A stretch of DNA of 64,000 bases from Cloeon dipterum (taxonomy: Eukaryota > Arthropoda > Insecta > Ephemeroptera > Baetidae). The DNA is taken from the NCBI RefSeq assembly GCF_949628265.1, contig NC_088789.1, forward strand, positions 11,276,886-11,340,885, in the 5' to 3' direction. This document shows positions 11,114-24,700 of the stretch, piece after piece. A program made the position numbers and the translations under genes. Numbering within the stretch: the first letter of the stretch is position 1; each line of letters starts with the position of its first letter. The notes below the pieces were generated by a model. The model did no database searches and was not told the origin of the DNA. It was given only the letters and a program-made list of their open reading frames with translations.

Positions 11114-12254
11114 ATGAATGCTCCACCAACATTTGAATCATTCCTGCTGTTTGAAGGAGAAAAAAAGTAAGAATGCGTGCTGTTTTATGTGCTTAAGGAA
11201 GGTCATCCTTATTTTAATACACATTTTGAGATGTTTTCGTTGCTGTTAAAATTATTTTTCATTTTTTTCTGAGTAAAGTATGATGATTGTACTAGATATA
11301 TGTTTACGTATCATAGATACATAAATATGTATGTATACGTAATATGATAACATAAGAGACCGGGAAACGACATCGAGTCTAACCAATTCAAGAGATAAAT
11401 TAATATCGGGTTTTTAAAATTTTTCCACAAACAAGAGAATCATTGGCAACATTTTGAAACCAAAAAGTAACCCAACCCCAATAATCCAGGATCTAGTTCC
11501 TAAATCCAATGTCGCATCCTGGTCTCTACTGTCCTTAATTTGTTCTAACAAATAATGACTGAAAATTTAGAATGACTGTACACTGTATGTACTTATTAAA
11601 AGCCACCTTATTTACAGGATCATCAAGGAGCAAGACACTAAGGTTCCAAATGCTGCTATATTTACTATCAATAAAGAAGATCATACACTTGGGAACTTAA
11701 TTAGGAAGTAAGTTTAAATCAAAATATTATTATATCATACCCAGCTATGGAAAAGTTACAGTTTTCGCCGCTAAGTTACAGTTTTTGCCACCCCTACTTA
11801 AACATGGGATTCTCATAAGAACTGGCGAGATGTGTAACCCGACAGAAACTGTAACTTTACCATAGCAAAATTTGTTCATAATATAAATACATATGGTTTC
11901 CTATACATATAATTTTATGTATTGCATATATAATAGTTTATAATATTATGCCGTTTTGGTGAAATCTAAAATTTTGTTTTACAGCCAGCTTTTGAAAGAT
12001 CCAAATGTGCTGTTCGCTGGATATAAAGTGCCACATCCACTCGAGCACAAATTCATAATCAGAATCCAGACCACTTCCGACTACACTCCCCAAGATGCAC
12101 TGATGCACGCTATCACTGATTTATTGGCTGAACTTTCACTCTTTGAGGAACGATTCAAGGTGATTAATGACATTAAATGGCAAATTGAAGGTACTTATCA
12201 TATTAATAATTATTCTAGGATGCGATTAAGGAGAGGAAAGAGGGAATTGACTAA
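11114..12254 (+). CDS. Polr2J: DNA-directed RNA polymerase II subunit RPB11
   Basis: Core Pol II subunit that dimerises with RPB3 through an alpha-like fold. Four exons, 11114-11166, 11618-11707, 11985-12159 and 12219-12254, give 117 residues, the same length as human POLR2J. The protein begins [18 protein letters not shown] and contains [27 protein letters not shown] and the C-terminal helix ending KERKEGID, all nearly identical to animal RPB11. A good AATAAA lies at 12295-12300, about 40 bp after the stop. Intron 2 (11708-11984) contains a short inverted-repeat element at 11746-11864. Confidence 0.97.
11746..11864 (+). mobile_element. MITE-like element, family A, copy 1 (RPB11 intron)
   Basis: 119 bp starting TATGGAAAAGTTACAGTTTT and ending AAACTGTAACTTTACCATA, so the ends are imperfect inverted repeats. 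Both ends begin and finish with TA, as expected for insertion at a TA dinucleotide in the Tc1/mariner manner. Internal landmarks GCCACCCCTACTTAAACATG and CTGGCGAGATG recur in three copies near 43.6-44.2 kb. It has no coding capacity. Confidence 0.85.
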
Positions 12255-12706
12255 AACAACAATTTGCGCTTGAAGTATAACTTTTAATTTAAGTAATAAA
12301 CTTTTCTGTGTAATGTGACAAAGCTCAATAGTATTGATGGTACAATAAATCACACAATTGGGAAAACTATTGCAAAATATAATATCATTACTTGCAGTGA
12401 ATCGGTGTGAAAGACTTGCACCATTAATTAATTAACAAGGGATAAACAACTCTCCATTTTTTCTTTACATAATTTTGTCAAGCTGCCTCCAAATTTCTTG
12501 ATTAATAAGCATTCTCTTCTCCAGAGGTAGGACTAAGATACTATCATAAATTTGTATTATTTGGTGTTATACAGCATCATTTTAGAGTTGATATATATGT
12601 AATTGTTCAAATCAAGCTGCTCTAAATTTTGGAAGGATTACACAAGTTATCTGATTAAATTACTGCATTCAAGGCGTTAACATGGGAATATCAAATTGGT
12701 GAAAAT
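12255..12706. other. Convergent 3' region between RPB11 and the CLIP gene
   Basis: AT-rich segment holding the RPB11 3' end and the CLIP 3' untranslated region. Nothing further recognised. Confidence 0.45.
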
Positions 12707-15700
12707 CTAGTAGGTGTCTTCAAAGACGCATTCCTCCGTTGAATGTCCAAATACTGGAAAAAGGGAAAATTTACATGAGCGATAGCATTAGAAATGAAAT
12801 TACCAGTTCAATTCGCTAACGGGTAAAACTGCGAGTCATCAGTATTTTTCAAGAGAAGTTATTTGTACTGAATACCTTCACAAGTTTCACAGTAAGGACG
12901 ATCAGCTGGCGGAGTTTTCTTTTTCTTTCCATCTTTGGGGCTGGGTGGGGGTGAATCTCCCATTTGCTTTGGACAGTCTTCAGTTTCATGCTGGTCAAAT
13001 ATTTCGCAGATATCACAATATAAGCGTGGCGCGGGTGCTCGAGGTTTGATATTATCTCTGTAGGATTGACAGTAGAGATCAGCCGCATTTAGAACAAAAC
13101 ACTTTCTACCTTTGCAAGTCAGCTACATCTTCAGGGCTTATGCCCATTTCCAAAAATTCGACATTTGCCTTCAGTTTGTCGTTTTTCTGTTGCAAGTCAA
13201 CAATCACTGAGTTCAGGAAATTAATTTGGCTTTGTGCGGATTCCTTTTCCTCAATTGCTTGCTTTGACGCTGGGTCTGAAATGAAGTTGCGAGATATGAA
13301 TGAAACAATTGAAACAAAAATGTGCCAGACATATTTCAAAGACCTACCCATATTATTGTTCAAGTTTGCTTGTGCTTCAATAGTGCTTTGCAATTGCTTA
13401 TTTTGGTTCTCAAGCTGCGATAGGCGAAGCTGCATTTGCACCTTTTCGTTCTGCAAGGTTTCCAACTGCCTTCCACTCTGTCCAGCTGTTGCCGACTGCT
13501 TTTTCAGCCGCTCCACCTAAAACGTAAAGCTTATATGCATTCCTAAGGTCAAGGACAAAAACAAACCTCATCAAAAACTTGCTTCAGTTCAACATCTTTG
13601 TTACCCATTTTAGCTGTCATATCTTTCAACTGTAGCGCCATTGCAGCAGATTTCTCTTCTGCTTCAGCTACCATCTTTTCAAATCCACTAATTGATTTCA
13701 TTTAGTATTATTTTATTTTCATATCAACACTGAACTTACTTTTTCAATTTTTCTTGCTCTGCAGTGTTAAGTGCAGCAAGATCCAACAATTCCTTTGACA
13801 GTTTCTCCACCACCTGTTTGGATTTGCTTTCGACTGCCTCAAGTTGCTTATCACTCGTAGCAAGCTGGTTTTTCAAAGTTGCAAGTTCTATATCTCTCTA
13901 AAATAAAATGATTGGTCAAATTTAGATTTTCTTGATATTCCTAAGAAAAATGTTAGCAAACCTGCGATTTCTCGCTTGCAAGGGATTCTCGCTCTGCTAA
14001 CGCCTGTTTCAACTCCTCTTTTATAGAAGACACAATCTTTTCCTTCTCATTAATAGAGCTTTCTGATGAAGAAGACAAACTGACGATTTTTTCCTACATA
14101 TTCGATAAGAAAAAAAATTCAAAATTTCAACTAACACAAACCTTAGCTTCATCAATTTCCTGTTTCAGCTTCTTTTCCATCAGCTCCTTACTTGCAATCA
14201 ATTCTGCCAGTTGTTTCTGGAAATTTTGGGTCCTAGTTTCCAACTCATTTTTCAGGCCACCCTCCTGCAAAAATTTAGATAATTATATTAAAAAATGGTT
14301 GTATTTTAAGTTACAGTAGCTAAGAGTTGCTCTGATTTCTGCAGCATGTTCTGCTCCAAATTTTTGTGAGTTGACAAGGCCTCTTGCAGCTGCACATTGA
14401 GTGCTACCAGTTTTTCATTGAGTTTTCCGTTATCATCACTAAGAAGTGCATTTTTAGAGATCATCTCTTTCAGCTGCTCCTGAAGCTTTTGGCTGGTTGC
14501 TTTAGAAGCCAAATCACTCTCAGTAAGAGATGCAAAGTTAATCTCTAGCTCTTTAAATTGCTTCAGCGCTGCGTTAAACTTTTCAGTAAGCTCAGTTTTA
14601 ATAATATCATTTTGTGCTGCGCTTTGTTCTAGTGTTTTGATATGTTCCTATTAAAAGAGAAAAATTAAACATCGAGTTTGCATGATAATATGACATAATA
14701 CCTCTAGTTGAGCATTTTGTGCTTGCACATCTGAAAGCAACTTTTTGGCGTCTGCAAGATTCCTGCTCAAGTCGCTCTGGCTAGACTTGGAATTTTCTTG
14801 AAGCTGACCAAGTTCCCCTTTGAGAGTTTCGATTTCTTCGCTTTTGGTCTTCAAATCATGCTGCAAAATTTCCTTGTCGCTCTTCAGTCCAGCCACTTGA
14901 CGCTCAAACTCGTGAACCTTTTGCTTGGTTTCTTTTTCACGCTCTCCCTGATGAGTTTTGAGCTCTTTGCTCTGCTCTCTCAGTGACTCGCATTCACCAT
15001 TCAAGGCACCAATTTTATCTTGAGCAAACTGCAAATCCTTCTCAAGTTTTTTGACAGTTTCAGCTTTTGAGCTCTCAGCCTCAGCCAATTTTTTGCTCAG
15101 ATCAGCCAGCTCTGAGTGGAGTTTGTTTTTGGTCTCTTTCGCAGAGTTGACTTCCTCCTCCAATTTTTTATCGCAAACCATCAGCTCCGATTCCAGTTTA
15201 TGTACTCTTTCAGAGTGCTCAGTCGAGTCGTGCTCTTTCTGCTGCTGATGAGCTCTCAACGTCTGCTCCAACTTTTGCTCGAGGTTGGCCGCATCTTGCT
15301 CAGCTTGTCCCAGCTTACTACGCAACTCATCCCGCTCTTTCTCTCGCTCTCTCAAGTCGGAATTGAGCTGCAAAAGTTGCGCCGAAGAATCGCTAGAACT
15401 GTTCATCAAATTGGCAATATCAGACTCCTAGAAAATTTATACGAGTTAGCGAAATCACAATTTTTGATTGAATCAGGGGTAACATACCAATTTTTTCTTC
15501 TCCTCTGTCACTAAATTTCCACGCTCCTCAGCATACTGCAATTTTCTTTGCACGTCACCCAGTTCTAATTGCAGCTGTTGCAGAGACTGGCTCTGATTTG
15601 CAGAAAGCTCTTCTTGATCTTTGAGTTTAGCTTGCATATCTGGAAAACGTTCAACTTTTAGTTAGAAACAAACAAAACATTTTTACAGCATACCTCCAAG

Positions 15701-18700
15701 ATCGGCCTGTAATTTGAGAGCTTCCTGTTTTTGCTTGGCAATGCTGTTGTTTGCAGCAGAAAGTTCTTCATCCTTTTTCTGCAGAGTTGCCGAAAATTCA
15801 TCTAGCTTCTGAGTCAACTCCAGTAGAGAAGATTTTTTTAATTCTGATTCAACGTGTAAGTCGTTTAAGTCTTTGCTCTTGCTCTCCAACTGAGCAGTGT
15901 ATTCTTGAAGTTTAGCAGAGAGTTCATCACCGAGCTTGGATTTTTTTGCTAACTCATTTTGTAATTCACTGATATTTGCATCACGGTCATTCAGATTTTT
16001 GCCGACCTCCTCAATTTGAGATTTCAAAGATATTGCTTCCTTTTCTTTGTCATTGAGCAAGCCCTTTATAGTCGCAACCTGAGTGTTGGTGTCTTTGGCA
16101 CCAAGCAGAGCCATGTCTAGCTCCTTTTTAACATTTTCCATCTCACTATCCCGTTGTGATATGGCTTTGTTGGCTTCATCCAATTTTTTTAAGGCACTCT
16201 TTAGGTCTTCTTCCTTTTTTGACACCTCCATCTTCTTGAGCTCTGCTTCATTTTTAAACTTCTCAAGCTCTTGCATAGCTGACTCATAACTCTCCTTCAT
16301 CTTTTTTAACAATTCTGTCTCCTCATCAAGCTTGACAGCCAGCTCTCTGATTTTCGCCTCCTTCTCATTAATAACAACCATTTGGTCATCCAATGTTTTC
16401 TTCTCCTTGCTAAAACTTTCGTCTGTGGCTCTGAGCTTCTCGTCAGCCGCATCGATTTTTCCTAGCAGGCTTTCAACCTCTGACTGGAGCTGCTTGACTT
16501 GCCTTTCGTTTTCTGCTGCTTTCTTTGTAGCATCTACAATTTGAGCATCTTTTTCTTCGGTCTGCTTAGCAAAGAGCGACTCTTTGGTCTCCAGCAACAT
16601 TTTCAGTGATTCAACTTCCATTTGCAGGGTTTCGCTTTCAATCTTTTTGTCGTGTTCTCCAGCAGACTTCTGATCGGAGAGTTTTGTAACCTGAACCTGC
16701 GTTTTCGCCAATTCAGACCGCAAGACGTCAAGTTCCTCTTTAGCCAAGGAGAGTTGTTCTTCTGCCTCAAAACACCGGTTTGAGTCTTTTTCCAAACGCT
16801 CAGCTTTCTCCCTTTCATCAGCTAACTGCTGCTCCAGCTGAGCAGCTCGCTCATGTTGAATTTTTTCGCTAGCCTTTATAAAAATACAAAATATCAATAT
16901 AAACCCCGTTTAGAGGACTACGTAAATACACAAAGATTGCAAAAAGCACGTTGAAAAACTACTGGGTTTGGGATTATGAGTTAGTGAATATTAAATTGGT
17001 TAGAGTGGGATTAAAATAAAAGATATGGTAAAATATCATTATTTTTAGCATCCATACCACCAAGCAACGATTAATGAGTGTTAGCTACTGAATATATGGC
17101 AGTGAAAATACTCACTTCCTGGCTCTGTTTCACCTTCTGAAATTGAAAATGGGAATTTGTGCGTTAATGCATGTTCTAAAAGCTTTGCTCCTTTCCGAAC
17201 TGATAATTTCCCTAATGCAGCTATAATTATGGAAAAGCGCAGTACAAAAGCAACATAATTTATTAAATGCGTGGAAAAAATGGACTTGTCACGTTGAAAC
17301 TGATTTGTGCTGGTGATAAAATCATAAAGATATACCTCAATGTCTGCTCTGTTAATGCTCTCCTCTTCAACCCTGAACTGTGCTTCTTCCAGTTGTGATT
17401 GCAATTCATCTTTCTCGCTTTTCAGCTTTTCCGCAGCTTCTTGCAGATCTTTGGAATCATTGGCAGCCTTTGTGCGTAGCTAAAATTTATGTTTTATGTT
17501 ACGTTTTGCTTAAATAAGAACTCTATGATATAATACTTTTTCTATCTCCTGCAGAAGCGTAGTATGCTTTTGTTCAGCCTCTTCTGCCTGCGTTGCCGCT
17601 CTTGTAACCTCAGCACGCTCCAAGTCTCTTTCCTTCAGTAACTGGGCAATGTATTTATCTTTGGCTTTCACTTGCTCCTGAAAAATTACAGCTAATATCA
17701 GGTCTTCTGCTTGGATACCTATAATGATGTTTTATGCAATGCGAAAATTCAGAACTTTATTGTTTTAAATAAAAATCAACTTGCGAAAGGTGGGGAAGGA
17801 AATTACTTTATACATTTTTATAACTTGACAAAAGTTATAACATAATAAATTTTACGGAGATCTACAGAGCTTTGATGAAATGCTTGTATAACATTAATTG
17901 ATCCAGATAATTAATAAGTGTTTTCAGATTTTGGTAAAGACAACAATATTTTTGTAATTATTTGTAGATTGTATATTTATACACATTTATTTAAGATATT
18001 TCTATATCCTGATTAATTTTCTCTAAGACGCAAACTCATTGTTTTATCCCGAGAATTCATTTAGGTATTTTATATTATGCATGTGTGCGCGCAGAGTGCG
18101 TAATTTGGAAAAATTAGTTTATCTTTTGCCATGAAAGTGAGGTTAGAACGGTCACCCTGAACGCGGATATATATCATTTCGATAATTAACCTCTAGAGAC
18201 ACACAAAGCTTCTCTGCTTTTTCTAGCTTGCAATTCCAACATTTATCAAATTTTGTAATGAACTTATGATTGCACCAGGAAAAATTTGATTGGTATAAGC
18301 TAACGCCCTCATACTAGTACAGATTCAGTGATTTCCCATCATAAGACTAATTTAATAAATTATGTTTTTTTGCTCTTTTTATCCCTGTCCGAGGAGGGGG
18401 AAGGGCGCGCACTGCAGTAGCACGAATGCTGAAACCCGCACCGAGGACTTTTTGAAACGCTAGATATTCGTCCCGTGAAGCCAAATTACGCATGGTGGAA
18501 AGGTGCAAACCAGCAAGTAGCGAGTCGGCGCCGGTGCGCCTCCCAGCCCGTTGAGCAATTTGAGCATTTCGAGTCACTAAACTAACCACCTTTTGCCATC
18601 TCTGACATTGGGTAGCCAGTATTAGATCTCCAAACTGCTCAAATACCTCCCATTGCTTTGACACTCCTGGGAATGCCTTAACAATGCGAGCCAATGGGCT

Positions 18701-21700
18701 TTTCTCACCAGTTGCACGCCTTGTCAAGTTACATGACATTCAGAAATGAAAGATAGAGAAATATCTACAATTTTGACGAAACTTTTTATCAAGCTTCTAA
18801 TGAAAAGTGCACGACAACGAAAAGAGAAAAAGTAAGATATAATTATAGCTGTGATAGTTTCAAATATTTAATATCATTTGAAACAAAAATGTCAACAAGC
18901 ATTTCATTAACTTTTTTCACAAGGATAAATGACAACACAACAAAGGTTTGAATACAAATAACTTTATTCAGCAACAGTGCAATAGTAATAAAATAAATGG
19001 GAGAATTAAAAAACAAGTACAATGATAAAATTAATAAGTTTTTAATTATTATACATTATTAGTTTGTACAATACAGGCTATTCCTTCACATATATAAAAA
19101 TATGGAATGGTTACTCGATTAATTAGTTCTATGAAGTGTTACGGCTCAAATAAAATTAAAAATTATAATAAGTGTCTGAAAACAGCAGCATTGGATACGT
19201 CAATAAGCCTAGGCATAGCATACCTGTAGGGAGGACAGTGATGTCATTCCTGGACGGACAGTTGACATTGGTTTCTGTAAATGATGAGTGAGGTGTTCAT
19301 ATTTAATGTTATGAACTCAATACTAACATCAAGTTTGTTAACAAATGTCTGGCTTTAAAAATGAGAGATCAGGTTAAATAAGATGCTTTTAATTAACAGA
19401 AAACAGAAATTAACGTTGGTGTTTAGAGAGGCACAAAAGGAGCATTGAAAGTGAAAATCCATGCTTGTTAGAAAACCTCGTGGGTACGAGTTCTGCACTT
19501 CTTATCTTTCCGACTCTCAAGTTGCCAATTGGACTGCTTTCTGGTGCAGACACTCATACCTTTGGAGGAGAGCCCAGAGAATTGATTCCGAGCTTTACCC
19601 TTGCCGAGGGAGTAGCTGAGACCCTGGAGGAGGCGATGCTGGATGTCAGACTTTCACGTGAGTTATGTCTGCGAATACTGGCAGCGGCAACTTGGGATGA
19701 AGTGGAGCCGCGGTGCACCATGCAGTTGGCTGCCGAAAGCCGTCTACTTGACGGGGACAATGAGATTTTGTGCAGCGGTGCGAACAGACCGTGTTTGGCA
19801 CGACACTCGAAATATCTGACACAAACAAAAATTGAGCGTTATTTTACAAGTTCAGTTTATTATACAAAGGTACTTTTTAAAATATTATAACGAAAAGATA
19901 ATTTAAATTATTAAAAAATGTAACGTCTTGCAAAATAAAGAAGATTACAACTCAATCTGAATATCATTTGTGATAATTAGTTTTCACAAAATAAAAAAGA
20001 TAAAAGGTTTCAGTAACCTTTTCCCTCCAACGGCACCGTCGTTTTTGCCCAGCGGCTCGTCCAGTTCAACGCCTGCCCACTCTCCGGTGGCAAATTCTGT
20101 TGTTCCCATGAACCTGAGGTGGCCCAGTTTGGAGCCCTGCTGTGACTTGACAATTACCCTGTCGCCGATTTGGAAGTTGACGTTGGAAACAGTAGAAATC
20201 ATGCTGCCATCTAGACACGGGATTAGTTGTTGATGGTTAGTTTCATGTGCAGGGACATTAGACGCGAGAGCACTACTGTTTCTACTACAAAGCATAGCTC
20301 AAAATTGATCCTCTCGACAGTATTAGCGTTAGGTCAGATTGTTCAATATTTGCAACTCTTCATTTTTTACAATTTGTTTTGAGAACTTAAGGTTTGGCAT
20401 CCAATAAAGAAGCTATACAATAAGTAATATCTAAAGAGAATGCACAAGATAAATTTAATTTATTTACAAACCTGTTTATTTTTAATCAAATACGTCGATT
20501 GGTCTGACTTGTGAAGGATCTTCACGAAATTGATTTCCAGAATTAAATATAACTGATCATGATCAGTGTTATTGAGAGTTACATAAACAAAAATTACCTA
20601 TAAACAAAGAAAAACTGTTTGGCAACAATATGTATAAGACGCTTTTTAAGTTTTGGCGATTTTTATGGTGAAAATTTTGTGCAGCAAAGCAGTCCTCGCG
20701 GAATATTTAGATCATTATACGATAAATTCAATTCAATATGCACAGTTTCATAAAGTCTGAAGGAAGCCAAACAATTAAATTAGTCTCGAGGTTCAATTTT
20801 GAGAGTTCGCCGTGGTTAATGTGATTAAGGCCTCCATGGCATACCAAGGGAGGGTGTGGGTGATCGGCGGGAGGTGCCGGTAGGCGACACAGTTGACGTG
20901 CGTCTATATGTGGGGGTGGCCTCGGCCCTGGCGGCACCCTCGAGGGGCTCTCTTGTCAGCCTGGTGAGGCGCGAGAAGACTCCTCTCTTAGGCTCGCACT
21001 GGAAGTAGCGGATTCCGCCCACGGAGCCGTCATTTTTGCCTGTCAAATAATTTTGAGCTCTTCCCGTTGCGAGTGGACACGTAAAGATACCTGAGGGGTC
21101 GTCGAGCACCACGCCGGCCCACTCTCCCGGGGCGAATTGTGTTTCTCCGATGAAGGCGATGAGGCCTGGCTTGGTGCCGCCCACCCACACTCGGTTGCCA
21201 ATGATAAAGCTGTCAGTGTCTTCGGTCAGCACTACGCTCGCATCTGCGGAAATGCACGGATTTTTGGCATTGCGGGTCGCAAAATTTGAGGCAGTTTATA
21301 TGAAAAGAAGTTTAATGCAGTGGTTTTGTATGAAGACAACGATATTTATAATGATTAATTTTCAGAATATTTCGAAGAAATTATTCGAAACAAAATTTGA
21401 TCAAATATCGCAAGGAAAGCAAAACAACTGCATAAACTTGAAAGTTCAATATACTAGAATGATATTTGAGCTTCTTATTTAAATCCAGCAATTTAAAAAT
21501 AAAATACTGGAATTAAGATTCCGCTATTTTACAGTGATGAGTAATATAATTCCACAAACAACAAGTGGAAGAGTTTAGCCAAATAAGGTGTGGCCGTTGT
21601 AATTATATAATTTCAGTTCAAACAAAACACGGCGTGTGTGTGTTTGCATTGAGGCAGATAATATTTCGTGCTTGTACAATTCCCAACAAGGGCACAAGAG

Positions 21701-24700
21701 AACTCTCCAGAGTGCTGGAGTGCTGCCTTTTCTTCACTCCCTCACGCGGAGGTGTGAAACATTCAAAACAATTTTCTGCAGTGACGCATCAACTGACGAG
21801 TGGTGTCACAATCTTCCTAGGAAATCTCGAAAGTGATTGATTGGTGCAAAACATGCAAAACACATCATCTCTATAACTAAACACACCATGCTAATTTTGT
21901 ATAAACTATTCATTATTATAATACAAAGACATAGGGATTATGGTAGTTACCTGAGGTTCTCCTTACTCCAGCTTCGCTGAGGCGCCTTGCATGTTCCCAA
22001 GACTCGATGCTGCCGTCTGTACAGTCACAAATAGAAAAGGATAGAAACTAAAAGGTCTCCTACTTAGGGTGACCAGTCTTTCCAGTTTTAAATTATCCGA
22101 ATTCGATGCGGTTTTTCACCTGGTCACCCTAAACGTGCCATGCAGTCATGGAAACACACTAACAGATACGATTTCTAGATAGTTTAGAAGACTATTCCAT
22201 TGAGTGCACTCAGGAAAAACAAAATGCTGTGGTGCAGCAGGTTAGGATTACCAGACTCAGATGATAAAATACACTAAATTAAAAATTGTAATATTCAAAT
22301 GACACGATCTCTGGGTCAGATTTCCTCGTAGGAAAAATGCCTAAGCACTTTAAAGTTCTGGCAACCCTATAAACCGAAGAAGGCGGCTTACTAGATGATC
22401 GGCGGCGGCCAAAGATATCATCGCTACCACGGCGCCCGTGCATCATCAAGTCGGCGTATGTGTGCGAAAGGCAGTCGTCCTCATGACCCTCAGCCACGTC
22501 TGAATCACGCAGGACAGGCCACGAAATTACAAACACTGACAGAACAAGAGCAACACACCGTCACCGTATAAAGGGAAGATTTCCAGAGAGATTATTTTCA
22601 AGAATTTTTGCCCACAAATATACAGTTATGAATAAAATATGGTGCCATATTTTCTGGATAAAATAATTTAATTGCTTCAAATTTGACTCCCTGATATCAT
22701 ATTAAAAACAAAGTCTCATCAAACTGATAAAACGTGATCATAGCTTTAAATAAGAGTAATAAGAATAAATAAAATGCTGTTTGTTGCATCGTTCCAGCTT
22801 GTTATTATTTTTTAATTGCTTCACCATATTCAGAGCTACATATATCCATCATGGATGGCGAATGGCACGAAACAATTTTCGGCACAATGACAAATGTCTT
22901 TTTAGTCGAGCATTAGCATAATTGCAGACAAAAGTACGACGGATAAATTACTCTGGAAATCTGCTTTGGCGAAAGGGCGAAACAGAAAATCACGATGAGT
23001 AAGAAAGAGTGCTCGACGTGATTTACGATTTCATCTTGCGTGAATGAAGCAAAAAGCACAGAGTCATGCAAAAAAACCACGCCTTTGTGATGGAAACAAC
23101 GAGAAAAAAGTTGTAATTGAATTATTCTTTTTCAAGTTATCTCGATACAATCGATTTCATACAATTTAATTGAATTAATAATCAGCGACCTTTACAGATT
23201 TTATCTCAAAGTGCGGAACCACCCACCAGAATAATTTGTAATGTTGAGCAACCTTTTTCGCCTCCTGTTATCCATAATGAAAGCATACGACCTAATGGGT
23301 CACCACAATTTAATCAAGACAAAATTGGATTGTTGATTAAAAAAATTGTTAATTCTCAGTCAACTGACCCATCATCATTTTAAGATTAATTTATGACAGT
23401 AACCCTGCTATTTATTTTATTTTTTTTTAAAAATATTATTGATTATTTTTAAGCTGCAATGGCTTGAAAATTTGTGCTTTTCCACCATCTTGAATTTAAC
23501 AGAAAAATGAGTTAGCATTATATTCAATTTTAAATTTCCAACTAACATAATATAATATCAACTTTTTATCCAAGTACGTTTTTGAGCAAATTGTGGTGGC
23601 CTCTCTTTTTGTAGAGCACCTACCTGTTGAGTTGGCCGTTCACCAAGTTATTGTGTTATTCGAGCTGCAAAGTCGGTTTATTAGTAGAGGAGGGAGGGGG
23701 CGATGAATTGTAATTATTATAACAAGCAGTGGCGATTGTTGATTCATTCATTAATTGCTTTTATTTGTGATATATCAAGTTTATTACACGCCTAAGCTGC
23801 AGTAGTAGCTACGGAGAGCCAACCCACAGAACTAACTGTGTTAGGCGTTATCTACAGGATGTCTGCAGCCTTTCTAAGTCGTTTAGTAACTACAGAGTTT
23901 CAATAGCAAATAATGAAATAGCCATTGATACTGTAACTTTTTAAATGAACTGGAAGAAGAGATGGACTAGAAAAATTGTTCATAAATAGCAACCATGCTT
24001 AATTAATCATTTTTTGTCTTCCATTTTTGACCCGATTTCTAATTTAAAAAGAGTTTCTTAAGCAATGTAATATCTTGAACAATTTGGCTTCATATGCCAT
24101 TGAGAAATAATTCACTATTGAAAAGATCGCGGTTTGTTTCAAAAGAATGCCTTTCTGCGACAAAATTAATGATATGTATTATTCCAATCCAAGATAAGTA
24201 AGCGATTTGATTGTTAATTCATAGAACGCCATCAACAAGCAAGGTCAGGGTTAGGTTCTTTACCTGCGAGTGTCATTTTCGAGCAGAGGTCCTCAGGCCT
24301 GCCAAAGGTCACGTCACCTGCGATCACTGCAACACATGCATCGCGAGCAAGAGCGCAATGAATAAACAAGCAGCGTGCATTTAGGGCGAAAGGTCGAAAG
24401 GAGGACAGCAATCCATAGCCAGATAGATAAAGAGATGCAATAATTATTGTTGGTGAGCATGCGAATGGGTCATGCGATCCTTCTTGTTGGCGCCGTAAAT
24501 CTTCGCAAGGTCGACGCTAATTTGGTAGCAACGGTTTATTTCCTCGACGTGGTTAATTATTTTTGAGGCGCGTGGGCGACCGAGGGAAATTAAACACGAG
24601 GATAAGATTTCGTCTTTCAATTACGCGAGATGCCAGATGCCGGTTTTAATTACCAGATTTCTCTCACTGGAGAAGGATAGTAATTTTGGGATGGTCGGCT

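Noticed and set aside
15116..15514. 132-codon plus-strand open frame opposite the CLIP coiled coil
   Set aside because: It is the complement of heptad-repeat codons, which often leave the opposite strand open; Leu/Phe/Ser-rich without domain.
23630..23670. Possible extra CLIP coding exon with splice-like borders
   Set aside because: Stops in all three frames; at most an untranslated exon.
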